Assembly: GCF_040361335.1 (NCBI RefSeq)
Contig: NZ_APNM01000002.1
Coordinates: forward strand, 124,001 to 188,000
Direction: 5' to 3'
Origin: APNM01 sp040361335
GTDB lineage: Bacteria > Pseudomonadota > Gammaproteobacteria > Nevskiales > Salinisphaeraceae
Length of the DNA: 64,000 nt
In this document: positions 1 to 8,587 of the stretch, in pieces
Layout: every line of letters starts with the position of its first letter
Numbering within the stretch: position 1 is the first letter of the stretch
Program-made: the position numbers and the translations under genes
Notes under the pieces: model-generated
The model's database searches: none
Told to the model about the DNA's origin: nothing
The model's input: the letters and a program-made list of their open reading frames with translations, nothing else

Positions 1-318
1 GCCGCCGTATGCGGCGCCGGCGACGAAGCCGGCGACGAAACCCAGGATCAGCGAAACGACGACCATGGCGGGTACGTTCGAGAGGCGCAGTCTGTCCAAC
101 AGGGCTGTCAGTGGTCCGCGCCGCCGTGTCGACAGGGCCTCCCGGTGGATATTGGGCCGCTGTCGGCGTATGTCCCGCATGACCTTGTCGCGGAACTCGC
201 GCGAATCGGACCGCTGCGGGTCACGGGCGAGCCATTCGATAATGGCCTCGTCGGAAAGTTCTTCGGGACGTGATACGTCCCCGTCCTTTTCCTCATCGCC
301 CGGGTCGCGATGACTCAT
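1..318 (-). CDS. Small membrane protein behind the ECF sigma factor (putative anti-sigma or regulator), 3' end beyond window
   Basis: The reading frame opens with ATG at 318 and runs off the left edge, giving 106 residues without a stop. It overlaps the sigma-factor stop by an ATGA junction, so the two are translationally coupled. The N-terminal ~75 residues are hydrophilic and rich in Asp, Glu and Arg (for example SDEAIIEWLARDP). The visible end is a hydrophobic stretch (MVVVSLILGFVAGFVAG) that reads as a transmembrane helix. A cytoplasmic domain followed by one helix, encoded directly after an ECF sigma gene, is the usual form of an anti-sigma factor, but I see no zinc-binding HxxxCxxC motif. 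Anti-sigma function is inference from position only. Confidence 0.6.
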   Translation of the reverse strand, partial: MSHRDPGDEEKDGDVSRPEELSDEAIIEWLARDPQRSDSREFRDKVMRDIRRQRPNIHREALSTRRRGPLTALLDRLRLSNVPAMVVVSLILGFVAGFVAGAAYGG

Positions 319-872
319 ATCTCGGCCCCCATGCGTGCGAGCATGCCCCGCAGCGTGGATACGGCGCGCCAACCGCGCACCTTGGCCGCATCCTTGCTGC
401 ACTGGAGTATACCGGCAATCGTGTTGTAGTCGTATTCGTACAGGTAGCGCAGGATGATCATATCGCGATCGCTGCCCCTGAGCTGTTCAAGCGCCCTCTC
501 CAGTATGCGCGAGTTTTGCTGCACCTGTACCTGGCTCTCCAAGTCTGGGGCATCCTGGGCGATTTCCATATCGTCAAAGTCTTCCGTGGTGGTCATTCTC
601 TTCTTGTACGATCGCAGGTAATCCCTGGTTTTATTGAGTGCGATTTTTCCTATCCAGGTGGACAGCTTGCTCTTGCCATGGAACTTGGCGAGATTCTCGT
701 AGGCACTGATGAAGGTCTGGTGCGCCAACTCCTCGACCTGATCCTCGTCGTCGACGAGACGGCCGATCATGGTGCGCACCATGCGCTCGTAGCGCGCCAC
801 GATATGACTGAAGCTCCCGGTGTCCCCCAACAAGCACGACTGCACCCAGTGGCGCTCTTGTTCGTCCGACAT
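315..872 (-). CDS. ECF-family RNA polymerase sigma factor
   Basis: 185 residues, the usual size for an extracytoplasmic-function sigma-70 factor. Region 2 is recognisable at about residues 20-90 (FSHIVARYERMV, then VEELAHQTFISAYENLAKF and STWIGKIALNKTRDYLR). Region 4 spans about 130-180 (RDMIILRYLYEYDYNTIAGIL, followed by the DNA-recognition helix KDAAKVRGWRAV). I start at the ATG at 872, which has a purine-rich GGGGGA about 8 nt upstream; an in-frame TTG at 890 is less likely. The next gene overlaps by 4 nt and may encode its anti-sigma factor. The regulon cannot be told from this window. Confidence 0.9.
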   Translation of the reverse strand: MSDEQERHWVQSCLLGDTGSFSHIVARYERMVRTMIGRLVDDEDQVEELAHQTFISAYENLAKFHGKSKLSTWIGKIALNKTRDYLRSYKKRMTTTEDFDDMEIAQDAPDLESQVQVQQNSRILERALEQLRGSDRDMIILRYLYEYDYNTIAGILQCSKDAAKVRGWRAVSTLRGMLARMGAEI

Positions 873-1052
873 GTCGTCCCCCGATCCCAAAGCCCCGGGC
901 GCCGATCGCCGGCGGGGCCTTCGGTTTACCTATCCGTAGGACGTCGCGGCGGCCGCGGAGGTAACAGGGAATCTGGCGCGAGAACACGGCACGGGATGCC
1001 GCGCGTCCGGCGCGAGGGCGACGGGACGGGGCGGGAGGTATGCGACGGGGAC

Positions 1053-1081
1053 GACGTGCCCCGCCGCGAGCGGGGCACGTC
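1053..1081 (-). terminator. Strong 12-bp hairpin after the enoyl-CoA hydratase gene
   Basis: A perfect 12-bp stem (arms 1053-1064 and 1070-1081, 5-nt loop) begins 9 nt past the stop codon at 1090. No T-run follows on the minus strand, so it is a 3'-end stabiliser or a Rho-assisted end rather than a textbook intrinsic terminator. Confidence 0.45.
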
Positions 1082-1089
1082 CGACAGGA

Positions 1090-1869
1090 TCAGCGGCCGA
1101 CGAACTCGGGTTTGCGCTTCTGCAGGAATGCCTGCACGGCCTCGGCGAAGTCGGCGGTGCCCTGGACCTTGAGCTGGGTCTCGGCTTCCAGCTCAAGCTG
1201 GGTGGCGAGATCGTTGCCCTCGGCCTCGTCGAGGATGCGCTTGGCCAGGCCCAGCGCCCGCGTGGGACGGGCGGCGAGGGTGCCGGCGAGTTCCCGGGCC
1301 GCGTCATCGAGCTCGGCGTCCGGCACCACCTTCCAGATCATGCCCCAGCGCTCGGCCTCGGCGGCGGGAACGGCCTCGCCGGTGAGCACGGCACCCAGGG
1401 CGCGGGCCCGGCCGACCAGCCGCGGCAGCATGTAGGTCGAGCCGGCGTCCGGCACCAGGCCGATGTTGGTGAAGATCTGCTGGAAGCTCGCGGATTCGGC
1501 GGCGATGATCATGTCCGCCGCCAGGGCCATGCTGGCGCCGGCACCGGCGGCCAGTCCCTGGACGGCGGCGATCACGGGCTTCTCGATCGAACGCATCGCC
1601 TGGACCACCGGATGGTAATTGGTACGCAGCGCGGTGGCGGTGTCCATGCCGCTGTCGAAGCCTTCCTTGAGATCGGCGCCGGACGAGAAGGCGCGGCCCG
1701 TGGCCCGCACCAGGACGGCCCGCACGGCGTCATCAGCCGCCGCGTCCTCGAGGGCCCGGCGGAACTCCTGCAGCAGCGTGGCATTGAGGGCGTTGAGTTG
1801 CTCGGGCCGGTTGAACGTGATTACCGCGACGGCGTCCTCCACGCCGTACTCGATCGCCTCGTAACTCAT
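1090..1869 (-). CDS. Enoyl-CoA hydratase/isomerase (crotonase superfamily, PaaG-like)
   Basis: 259 residues, full length for a crotonase. The oxyanion-hole segments are visible: FSSGADLKEG near residue 62 and AAVQGLAAGAGASMALAAD near 100. The stretch IFTNIGLVPDAGSTYMLPRLVGRARA is the signature seen in PaaG-type isomerases and medium-chain enoyl-CoA hydratases. It would hydrate or isomerise 2-enoyl-CoA in the cytoplasm. It is the last gene of the minus-strand tetR / acyl-CoA dehydrogenase / crotonase / crotonase cluster, separated from the previous crotonase by 138 nt filled with an inverted-repeat element. The exact acyl-CoA substrate is not determined by the sequence. Confidence 0.85.
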   Translation of the reverse strand: MSYEAIEYGVEDAVAVITFNRPEQLNALNATLLQEFRRALEDAAADDAVRAVLVRATGRAFSSGADLKEGFDSGMDTATALRTNYHPVVQAMRSIEKPVIAAVQGLAAGAGASMALAADMIIAAESASFQQIFTNIGLVPDAGSTYMLPRLVGRARALGAVLTGEAVPAAEAERWGMIWKVVPDAELDDAARELAGTLAARPTRALGLAKRILDEAEGNDLATQLELEAETQLKVQGTADFAEAVQAFLQKRKPEFVGR

Positions 1870-1895
1870 GTCATCGGATCCTTTGTTCGTGAATT

Positions 1896-2008
1896 AACCA
1901 CAGAGGCACAGAGAACACAGAGCGAGAATGAATCACAAAAGGCATCGAACAACAAAGATTAAGAACCACTTTGTGCCCTTGCTCTGTGTCCTCCGTGGCT
2001 CTGTGGTT
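1896..2008. repeat. CACAGAG-type intergenic inverted repeat, copy 1
   Basis: The left arm (1896-1922) is a tandem of CACAGAG units preceded by AACC; the right arm (1982-2008) is its near-perfect inverse. The ~60-nt loop is not conserved with the other copies. It fills the gap between the two crotonase genes, and the outer end of the right arm overlaps the TGA stop at 2010-2008. Other copies lie at 2877-3021 and 9506-9625. Confidence 0.9.
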
Positions 2009-2859
2009 CATCTTTCATCCGGCCAGGGTTTCTCGCCGGGGATCGGCTCGCCGGAGTCGCGCAGCCGGATGGCCTCCTGGAAGCCGTGCGCGGCCGCGTA
2101 GTCCTTGAACCATTGCCCCTCGGGGGAGTGCCGGGTGATGCCGTCGAACAGCGTGGCCAGGGTCTGGGTGCTGTTCAGGCCCATGTTGTCGTAGGCCTGA
2201 TTGACGGTCAGTTTCTGCATCATGAGCTGGCTCTTGGGCACCCCGGCGATGCGGGCCGCCAGGCTCTCCACCCGCCGATCCAACTCCGCGGCCGGCACCG
2301 CCTCCAGGACCAGCCCCAGCCGTTCCGCCTCGCGGCCGTCGATCAGGTCGCCGGTGAGCAGCATGCGCTTGGCCCGTTCGGCGCCCAGCCGGTAGACCCA
2401 CATCGCCGTGGTGGGACAGCCCCAGACCCGCGCCGGCGGATAACCGATGCGGGCGTCCTCGGCCATCACCACCAGGTCGCAGCACAGGGCGATATCGGAG
2501 CCGCCCGCCACCGCGTAGCCGTGGACCTTGCAGATCACCGGCTTGTGGCAGCGCCACAGCGACATGAAGTCGTCGGTGTTGGCACGCATCATCCGGTAGT
2601 CCAGCGTCGGGTCCCAGGGCATGTCCTGGTTCCAGTCGTGGTCGGATTCGGCGTAGGCCTTGAGATCGTAGCCGGCGCAGAAGGCGTCGCCGGCGCCCGC
2701 CAGCACGATGACGTGGACGTTCTCGTCGGCATCGGCGCGTCGCACCGCCTCGCGGATCTCGCCGGGCATGCGCCCGTCGATGGCGTTCAGCCGCTCGGGC
2801 CGGTTCAGCGTGATCCGCGCGATCCGCCCGTCGGCCTCGTAAGACAGGGTTTCGAACAT
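2008..2859 (-). CDS. Enoyl-CoA hydratase/isomerase family protein (crotonase)
   Basis: 283 residues. Crotonase fold motifs: FCAGYDLKAY near residue 61 and HGYAVAGGSDIALCCDLVVMAED near 113, which form the two oxyanion-hole peptide positions. The segment YPPARVWGCPTTAMWVYRLG replaces the usual PE.GLiPg.GGT catalytic-Glu stretch, so the classic hydratase glutamate is not obvious and the reaction may differ from simple hydration. It lies downstream of the AidB-like dehydrogenase and upstream of a second crotonase, consistent with acyl-CoA catabolism under the local TetR regulator. Both flanking gaps contain CACAGAG-type inverted repeats. Confidence 0.82.
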   Translation of the reverse strand: MFETLSYEADGRIARITLNRPERLNAIDGRMPGEIREAVRRADADENVHVIVLAGAGDAFCAGYDLKAYAESDHDWNQDMPWDPTLDYRMMRANTDDFMSLWRCHKPVICKVHGYAVAGGSDIALCCDLVVMAEDARIGYPPARVWGCPTTAMWVYRLGAERAKRMLLTGDLIDGREAERLGLVLEAVPAAELDRRVESLAARIAGVPKSQLMMQKLTVNQAYDNMGLNSTQTLATLFDGITRHSPEGQWFKDYAAAHGFQEAIRLRDSGEPIPGEKPWPDER

Positions 2860-2876
2860 GGTGCCTCTATCAAAAG

Positions 2877-3021
2877 AACCACAGAGGCACAGAGAACACA
2901 GAGCCGGAAGGAAACACGAAGGCGTGCAAGATCAAGACAATCAAATGTGATCCAGGCGCCTTGTCCTTCTGTAGCCTGATTCCCGGCTTTCTCGCTCTGT
3001 GTCCTCTGTGTCTCTGTGGTT
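2877..3021. repeat. CACAGAG-type intergenic inverted repeat, copy 2
   Basis: Arms at 2877-2903 and 2995-3021, same arm sequence as copy 1 with single changes, and a ~90-nt unique loop. The right arm overlaps the TAA stop (3022-3020) of the acyl-CoA dehydrogenase gene. Confidence 0.9.
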
Positions 3022-4714
3022 AGTTCACATGGGGATCGGCGCGCTCGACGATCGCCGTCAGGTCCAGGCCCGGGGGCAGGGTGCCGAAGGCCAGGCCGGC
3101 GTCGCCGCCCAGGCGCGAGGCGCAGAAGGCGTCGCTGACCGCGGCGTTGCCGGCGCGGATCAGGATCGACGCCTGCAGTGCCAGTGCGATCGATTCGGTG
3201 AAACGCCGTGCCGACGGCTCCAACTCCGACCGGTCGCCGGATAGCGCCGCCTGCACCCGCGCCAGGTGCTCGTCGTAGTGGCGGTTCTCGCCCTTGGCCG
3301 ATCGCAGTTCGGCGACCAGGGCCTCCACGGAATCGGGATCGCGGCCCATGGCCCGGAGCACGTCCAGGCACTGGACGTTGCCGGAGCCCTCCCAGATGGA
3401 GTTCAGCGGCGCCTGCCGGTACAGCCGCGGCAGGATGTGCTCCTCGACGTAGCCGGCCCCGCCCAGGCATTCCTGGGCCTCGTTGATCTGCGCGGGCGCC
3501 CGCTTGCAGACCCAATACTTGCCGATCGGGGTCATGATGCGGGCCAGGCGTTTGTCGTGCTCGTCGCCGCGGGCGGTGCCGTCGAAGGCCCGCGCCAGCC
3601 GCATCGACAGGGCCAGGGCCGCCTCCGACTCCAGCGCCAGGTCGGCCAGGACGTTGACCATCAGGGGCTGCTCGATCAGGCGTCTGCCGAAGGCCTCCCG
3701 GTACGTGCAGTGGTGGATCGCCTGGGCCGTGGCGTGGCGCATCAGCCCCGCCGAGCCGAGCATGCAGTCCAGGCGCGTCTGCGCCACCATCTCGATGATC
3801 GTCGGCACGCCGCGGCCCTCGGCGCCCACCATCCAGCCGAAGGCGCCGCGGAACTCGACCTCGCTGGAGGCGTTGGACTTGTCGCCCAGCTTGTCCTTGA
3901 GGCGCTGGACCTGGATGGCGTTGCGCGTGCCGTCCGGCCGCCACTTGGGCAGCAGGAAGCAGGACAGGCCGGCGTCGGTGTAGGCCAGCACCAGGAAGGC
4001 GTCGCACATCGGCGCGGAGAAGAACCACTTGTGGCCGACCAGCTCGTATTCGCCGCCGGGACCCGGCCGGCCGAGCGGGTAGGCGCGGGTGCTGTTGCTG
4101 CGCACGTCCGAGCCGCCCTGTTTCTCGGTCATGCCCATGCCCACGGTCAGGCCGCGCTTCTCGCCGGCGGGCCGGCAGGCGGGGTCGTACTCGTTCGCCA
4201 GGATGCCCGGCAGCCAGGCTTCGGCGACATCCGGCTGGTGCCGCAGGGCCGGCACGCAGGCATGGGTCATGGTGATCGGGCACATGGTGCCCGACTCGAA
4301 CTGGTTGTGGATGTAGGTCAGGGCCGAGCGCACCACCTGGGCGCCGTCGCGCTCCGCGGTCCAGGTCAGGCCGTGCAGGCCGTGGGTCTTGGCGATCTCC
4401 ATCGACCGGTGGTATGCGGGGTGGAATTCGACCTCGTCCAAGCGGTGGCCGTAACGGTCGAACAGGCGCGGCTTGGGCGGGTTCTCGTTGGCGAGCCGGC
4501 CGACCTCGACCAGCTCGCCGCCGGCGATTTCGCCGAAGGCCTGCAGCCGGTCCTCGCCCCAGCCGCCGCCTTCGCGGTGCAGGGCGTCGCGCAGGGCGGC
4601 GTCGGTGGCGTAGGCGTTGTAGCCCTCCAGGGGCGGCGGCTGGTTCTCGACCGTGTGCGTGGGGCGGGTGATGTCCGGCAGGTCGCCGTTCAGCTCGTGT
4701 GCGTTGGTGCTCAT
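3020..4714 (-). CDS. aidB: AidB-like acyl-CoA dehydrogenase
   Basis: 564 residues. Strongly resembles E. coli AidB, a flavoprotein of the isovaleryl-CoA dehydrogenase group: N-terminal HTVENQPPPLEGYNAY, GRLANENPPKPR, then CPITMTHACVP, GMGMTEKQGGSDVRSNSTRA, HKWFFSAPMCDAFLVLA and the C-terminal LPRLYRQAPLNSIWEGSGNV. These correspond to the acyl-CoA dehydrogenase N-terminal, middle and C-terminal domains that build the FAD pocket. Start chosen at the ATG at 4714, which overlaps the tetR stop (ATGA) and matches the AidB N-terminus; the frame stays open further upstream but that part is the tetR gene in another frame. Co-transcription with two crotonases suggests a role in acyl-CoA breakdown rather than only alkylation response. 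Confidence 0.88.
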   Translation of the reverse strand: MSTNAHELNGDLPDITRPTHTVENQPPPLEGYNAYATDAALRDALHREGGGWGEDRLQAFGEIAGGELVEVGRLANENPPKPRLFDRYGHRLDEVEFHPAYHRSMEIAKTHGLHGLTWTAERDGAQVVRSALTYIHNQFESGTMCPITMTHACVPALRHQPDVAEAWLPGILANEYDPACRPAGEKRGLTVGMGMTEKQGGSDVRSNSTRAYPLGRPGPGGEYELVGHKWFFSAPMCDAFLVLAYTDAGLSCFLLPKWRPDGTRNAIQVQRLKDKLGDKSNASSEVEFRGAFGWMVGAEGRGVPTIIEMVAQTRLDCMLGSAGLMRHATAQAIHHCTYREAFGRRLIEQPLMVNVLADLALESEAALALSMRLARAFDGTARGDEHDKRLARIMTPIGKYWVCKRAPAQINEAQECLGGAGYVEEHILPRLYRQAPLNSIWEGSGNVQCLDVLRAMGRDPDSVEALVAELRSAKGENRHYDEHLARVQAALSGDRSELEPSARRFTESIALALQASILIRAGNAAVSDAFCASRLGGDAGLAFGTLPPGLDLTAIVERADPHVN

Positions 4715-5355
4715 GACGTGCTCCTCCCCGCGGCGACCGCGCGCAGGCAGAAGGCGGTCAGGCCTTCCACCAGGTCGTCGGCCGCCGCGTCGTTCGCGGG
4801 ATGGTCGTAGGCCGGCGTGTCCGGCTTCGGTGACAGGGGGCCCACCAGGGTCTCGTTCAGGGCGCCGACCAGGGCGGCGGCCGCCAGGTCCGGGTCCTGG
4901 GCCGCGAAGCGGCCGGCGGCGATGCCGTCCGCCAGGACGTCGCGGATCAGGCGGGCATAGGTGTGGCGGAACAGCAGGCGCTCGGCCTCCACCAGCGGAT
5001 CGACCGGCTCGGCGAGCAGGGCGTAGGCCAGGCGCGGCGCGCGCAGGGCGCGTCGGGTGAAGGTCTCGACGACCGCGCGCAGGCGCTGCGCCGGGCTGCC
5101 GGTGCCGTGCGCCGCGGCATCCACGGCGTCGACCTCGTGCCGGACGACCGAGCGGAAGACCTCGGCACACAGGTCCGCCTTGGAATCGAAATAGCGATAG
5201 ACCGTGCCCGTGGCCACGCCGGCGTCCTCGGCCACGGCCTGGATCTGGGCGGCGGCGTAGCCGCCGGCCGCGATGCGGTCGCGCGCCGCGCCCAGGATGG
5301 CGTCACGGACCGTGCGCTTGCGTGCGCGTACCTTGTCGGTTTCCCGGTAGGCCAT
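4711..5355 (-). CDS. TetR/AcrR-family transcriptional regulator
   Basis: 214 residues. The N-terminal helix-turn-helix is clear at about residues 18-63 (RDAILGAARDRIAAGGY, IQAVAEDAGVATGTVYRYF, SKADLCAEVF). The C-terminal ~150 residues form the ligand-binding/dimer domain, which is not diagnostic. It is the first gene of an operon with an acyl-CoA dehydrogenase (4-nt ATGA overlap) and two crotonases, and two palindromes lie within 65 nt of its start. The natural reading is an autorepressor released by an acyl-CoA, as for other TetR regulators of fatty-acid or branched-chain catabolism. The ligand is inferred, not seen. Confidence 0.9.
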   Translation of the reverse strand: MAYRETDKVRARKRTVRDAILGAARDRIAAGGYAAAQIQAVAEDAGVATGTVYRYFDSKADLCAEVFRSVVRHEVDAVDAAAHGTGSPAQRLRAVVETFTRRALRAPRLAYALLAEPVDPLVEAERLLFRHTYARLIRDVLADGIAAGRFAAQDPDLAAAALVGALNETLVGPLSPKPDTPAYDHPANDAAADDLVEGLTAFCLRAVAAGRSTS

Positions 5356-5376
5356 GGCGTTCGGGGCCCTCCGTAG

Positions 5377-5418
5377 ATGAATCCGGGTTCATGTCTTTAT
5401 GGAGTGAATCTGGATTCA
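5377..5418 (-). promoter_or_regulatory. Tandem TetR-type operators upstream of tetR
   Basis: Two 14-bp palindromes: TGAATC-CG-GGTTCA (5378-5391, one mismatch) and TGAATC-TG-GATTCA (5405-5418, perfect). Centres are 27 bp apart, and both lie 20-65 nt upstream of the tetR start. Size and symmetry fit a TetR dimer site; binding by this particular TetR is inferred. Confidence 0.75.
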
Positions 5419-5445
5419 TCGCGTTTGTCAAGCCGTGCCGGGCAC

Positions 5446-5475
5446 AAAAAAGCCGGGTCGGATTTCCGACCCGGC
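5446..5475 (-). terminator. Intrinsic terminator of the CSLREA-type gene
   Basis: Read on the minus strand: a perfect 10-bp GC-rich stem (arms 5475-5466 and 5461-5452, 4-nt loop) followed directly by six T (5451-5446). It lies 28 nt past the stop of the 5504-8587 gene. Confidence 0.9.
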
Positions 5476-5503
5476 TTCCGCCGGCGACTGTGTTCCGGGC
5501 GGA

Positions 5504-8500
5504 TCAGAGGAAGTCGATCGCCGGACCGTAGACCGGCAGGCCGTCGCCGATGACGATCTCCCCCGCCGTGGGCGAGTTGAGCCGGTACAACTCGAAGCGC
5601 AGGTCGCCCTGGAGGGTGGGATCCGGCGCCGGCGGGGCGGGCGGCTCGATGTCGTCGATGCTGCTGCTGTCGCTGCAGGCCGCGAGACCGCCGGTCATCA
5701 GGGCGACCACCAGCAGCCATTGCGCGCGGCGGCGCAGCCCGCGGATGCGCACGAGTCCGAGCAGACCGACGAGCAGGCCGCCGGCGAGCACCGGCGGTGT
5801 CGCGAACAGTGCGGCCGCGTTTTCCTCGTCCTCGGGTACCCGCAGCACGATCAGGAAGTCCTCGCTGGCGCCGCCGGCGATCGCGCATTGCGGCGCGGTG
5901 CAGTCGAAGGCGCGGCCGTCGCCGCTGCCCACCTGGGTCATTTCGCCGTCGTCCAGACGGCCGTCGCCGTCGTCGTCGAGCAGGACGTCGAAATCGAGGT
6001 TCTCCAGCTCGTCCGGGTCGTTGGACACGAGCAGGCGCAACGCCTCGACACCGCTGTTGAGGAGCAGTCGCACGTCAAAGCCGTTGACGCTGACGCTGTC
6101 CTCGCCTTCGTTGCTCAGCGTGAAGCCCAGGACCGCGAGATCCTCGCCCTGCTCGAAGGCGACTTCATCGGGGCCGTTGCGTTCGACCCGCAGGACGGGG
6201 TCGTCCGTCAACTCGTAGCTGCCGGCGTCGCAATCGGCCGTCTCGTCGCCGTCGCCGTCGAACGGGCGCGTGGCGCCGCGCTGATCGAGGTTGTCGATGG
6301 GCGCATTGCCGCAGGCCGTCTCGTCGCCGATATCCAGCGCCAGGCTGTCCTCGGCCAGCGGATGCGTCGGCAGGACGCCGCCATAGAGCTTCAGGTCGTC
6401 CAGGCCGGGGTCCGACTCGTTGATCAGGCTGTTGTCGTCCGCGCTGACGCTGCCGTCCTCGGCGTCGACCACGACGCTGCTCTCGACGGTAACCGTCGCG
6501 CCGCCGTCGGCGAGCGCGATGCCGTCGCCGGCGTCGTTCGCGCTGTTGTCGGCGACGGTGCTGAAACGCAGGGATGCGCTGCCGGCGTCGGACTGGAACA
6601 GGGCGCCGCCGAGACCGTCGCGGTCGTTGCCGCCCAGGGCGTCGTTGCTCGAGAGCGTGCTGTTGTCGATGGTCAAGGTGCCGGCATTCCAGATGCCGCC
6701 GCCGTCGGCGGCCTCGTTGAAGGCCACGGTGCTGTCGTCCAGCGTGGCGTCGGCGCCGCTCCGGTTGCGCAGGCCGCCGCCGTCGCCCTCGGCGATGTTG
6801 CGGCTTTCGATCTGGGGCGCGCCCAGGAACACCCGGGTCAGGGTCAGCGTGCCGGAGTTGTCGATGCCGGCGCCGTGGAAGCCGTCGTTCCGGCCGATCT
6901 CCGTGTCGGCGATATCGAGATCGCCGGTATTGAGGATGGCAGCACCGCCGGCGTTCTCGCCGTTCGCCTGATTGGTATAGAAACGGCTGTCGGCGATCGT
7001 GCCGCCGCCGCTGTTGAACAGGCCGCCGCCGCCGGTGACCGCGGTTTCATCCTCCGTGTCCTCGCCGCGAGCGGTGTTGTTCAGCACGTCGCTGCCCTGG
7101 ATGTCCGGGGTGCCGGCATTCCAGATGCCGCCGCCGTCGGTCTGGGCGAGGTTGTTGATCACCGTGCTGTCGACGACCGTGATATCGCCGGCGTCGACAT
7201 AGATGCCGCCGCCGAAGCCGGGAATCTCGGGCAGGGTGCCGTCCGAGCTCTCGGTCTCGGGCTGGCCGGCTCGGTTCGAGCTCAATGCCACCGTGTCCAG
7301 CTCGACCGTGCCGCCGGTGCTGGCGAGGCCGCCGCCGCGATGACCGGTGTCGCGCAGGAATTCCTTGGTCGTGATGCCGGTGTTGGAGCTGACCGTGGCG
7401 AAGGTCAGGCGCAGGGTGCCGCCGTCGTTGAACAGGCCCGCGCCGCCGGCGACGTCGCCGGTCTCGCCGAGGGCAAAGGCGTTGTTGCCCTGGATGGTGG
7501 CGCTGCGCAGCTCGACCGTGCCCGAGGTCCAGATGCCGCCGCCGCTGACCGTGGCCTCGTTGCTGTTGAAGGTGACCACCCGGCCGGCGACGGTACCGGC
7601 GGTGCTGTGCAGACCGCCGCCGTCGCCGAGCACGATGTCGTCCTCGTCGTTGTCGTTGCCGGCGGCGTTGCCGGACAGGCTGGTGTTGTCCAGGGCGATG
7701 GTGCAGTCGGCCGAGAAGAAGTCGGACTCGGCCGCCGCGGGGCAGCCGCCCGTGATCGCCGCGGTGGATTCGTTGGCGAGACCGCCGCCCGCATGCCCGG
7801 CGACGCTGGCGCGGATACTGCTCTCGGACATGGTGAGCGTGCCGCCGGCGGCGACGAAGATGCCGCCGCCCTGGCCGGCGCCGGTATCCTCGTTCAGGGC
7901 GAGGCTGTTGGTGATGTTGACCCCGTCCAGGGTCAGGGGTGCGTTGTTGGACAACAGGATCGAGCCGCCCCGCGGGTCGGCGGGCGGGGCGCAGCCGCCG
8001 TTCATGTCGATATCGGTCAGGGTGGCGGCGGAACGGACCTCGAATATCCGGATCGGCGGGCGCGGGGTCTCGTCGTCGCCGGTGTCGCACACGAAATTGT
8101 TGCCGTTCTCGTTGCCCAGGGCCTCGATCACGACGTCCCGGTCTTCCTCGCTGTCCTCGGGATTCACGATGCGCCCGTCGATCGTCAGCGCATTGTCGGC
8201 GTCCTCGATCACGAGTTGCTCGCGCTGGGTCAGCTCCAGCCGCTCGCCATCGTCGATCGCCGGGTAGAGGGCCGTATCGAAGACAATGGTGTCGTCGCCG
8301 TAGGCGCCGTCGGCCGGGCAGTCGGTATCCGCGTTGCCGTCGGCGTCGGCACTGTCCGCATTGGCGTCGGCGATCGCCGCGCGCAGGGTGCAGGCGCCGG
8401 TCTCGGCGGTGTCCGAGTCGGCGAGCGTGGTCACCGTGAGGGTCGCGGCGAACGCCCCGGGGCTGAGCACCGCGAGCAGCAGGGTGGACAGCAGGGCGGC

Positions 8501-8587
8501 CAAGCGGCGGCCGCCGGCCGGCCGGACGCGGGAATGACTGGTGGCGGGAACGATCATGTGACTGATGTCCTCGTGTCGGTTGCGCAT
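5504..8587 (-). CDS. Secreted CSLREA / parallel beta-helix repeat protein with hydrophobic C-terminal segments
   Basis: 1027 residues. A signal peptide follows either Met1 or the Met at 8557 (RRLAALLSTLLLAVLSPGAFA). The mature start LTVTTLADSDTAETGACTLRAAI is the CSLREA motif region. It is followed by some 600 residues of Gly/Asn/Thr/Asp-rich repeats (GGGIWNAGTL-like units) typical of a right-handed beta-helix with a choice-of-anchor domain. Near the C-terminus a hydrophobic stretch followed by Arg (VLAGGLLVGLLGLVRIRGLRRR) resembles a membrane-sorting tail. It is followed by a second hydrophobic stretch ending LAAC and about 50 further residues. Likely exported and surface-associated; function unknown. 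It has its own terminator and is divergent from the aldolase gene. Confidence 0.8.
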   Translation of the reverse strand: MRNRHEDISHMIVPATSHSRVRPAGGRRLAALLSTLLLAVLSPGAFAATLTVTTLADSDTAETGACTLRAAIADANADSADADGNADTDCPADGAYGDDTIVFDTALYPAIDDGERLELTQREQLVIEDADNALTIDGRIVNPEDSEEDRDVVIEALGNENGNNFVCDTGDDETPRPPIRIFEVRSAATLTDIDMNGGCAPPADPRGGSILLSNNAPLTLDGVNITNSLALNEDTGAGQGGGIFVAAGGTLTMSESSIRASVAGHAGGGLANESTAAITGGCPAAAESDFFSADCTIALDNTSLSGNAAGNDNDEDDIVLGDGGGLHSTAGTVAGRVVTFNSNEATVSGGGIWTSGTVELRSATIQGNNAFALGETGDVAGGAGLFNDGGTLRLTFATVSSNTGITTKEFLRDTGHRGGGLASTGGTVELDTVALSSNRAGQPETESSDGTLPEIPGFGGGIYVDAGDITVVDSTVINNLAQTDGGGIWNAGTPDIQGSDVLNNTARGEDTEDETAVTGGGGLFNSGGGTIADSRFYTNQANGENAGGAAILNTGDLDIADTEIGRNDGFHGAGIDNSGTLTLTRVFLGAPQIESRNIAEGDGGGLRNRSGADATLDDSTVAFNEAADGGGIWNAGTLTIDNSTLSSNDALGGNDRDGLGGALFQSDAGSASLRFSTVADNSANDAGDGIALADGGATVTVESSVVVDAEDGSVSADDNSLINESDPGLDDLKLYGGVLPTHPLAEDSLALDIGDETACGNAPIDNLDQRGATRPFDGDGDETADCDAGSYELTDDPVLRVERNGPDEVAFEQGEDLAVLGFTLSNEGEDSVSVNGFDVRLLLNSGVEALRLLVSNDPDELENLDFDVLLDDDGDGRLDDGEMTQVGSGDGRAFDCTAPQCAIAGGASEDFLIVLRVPEDEENAAALFATPPVLAGGLLVGLLGLVRIRGLRRRAQWLLVVALMTGGLAACSDSSSIDDIEPPAPPAPDPTLQGDLRFELYRLNSPTAGEIVIGDGLPVYGPAIDFL

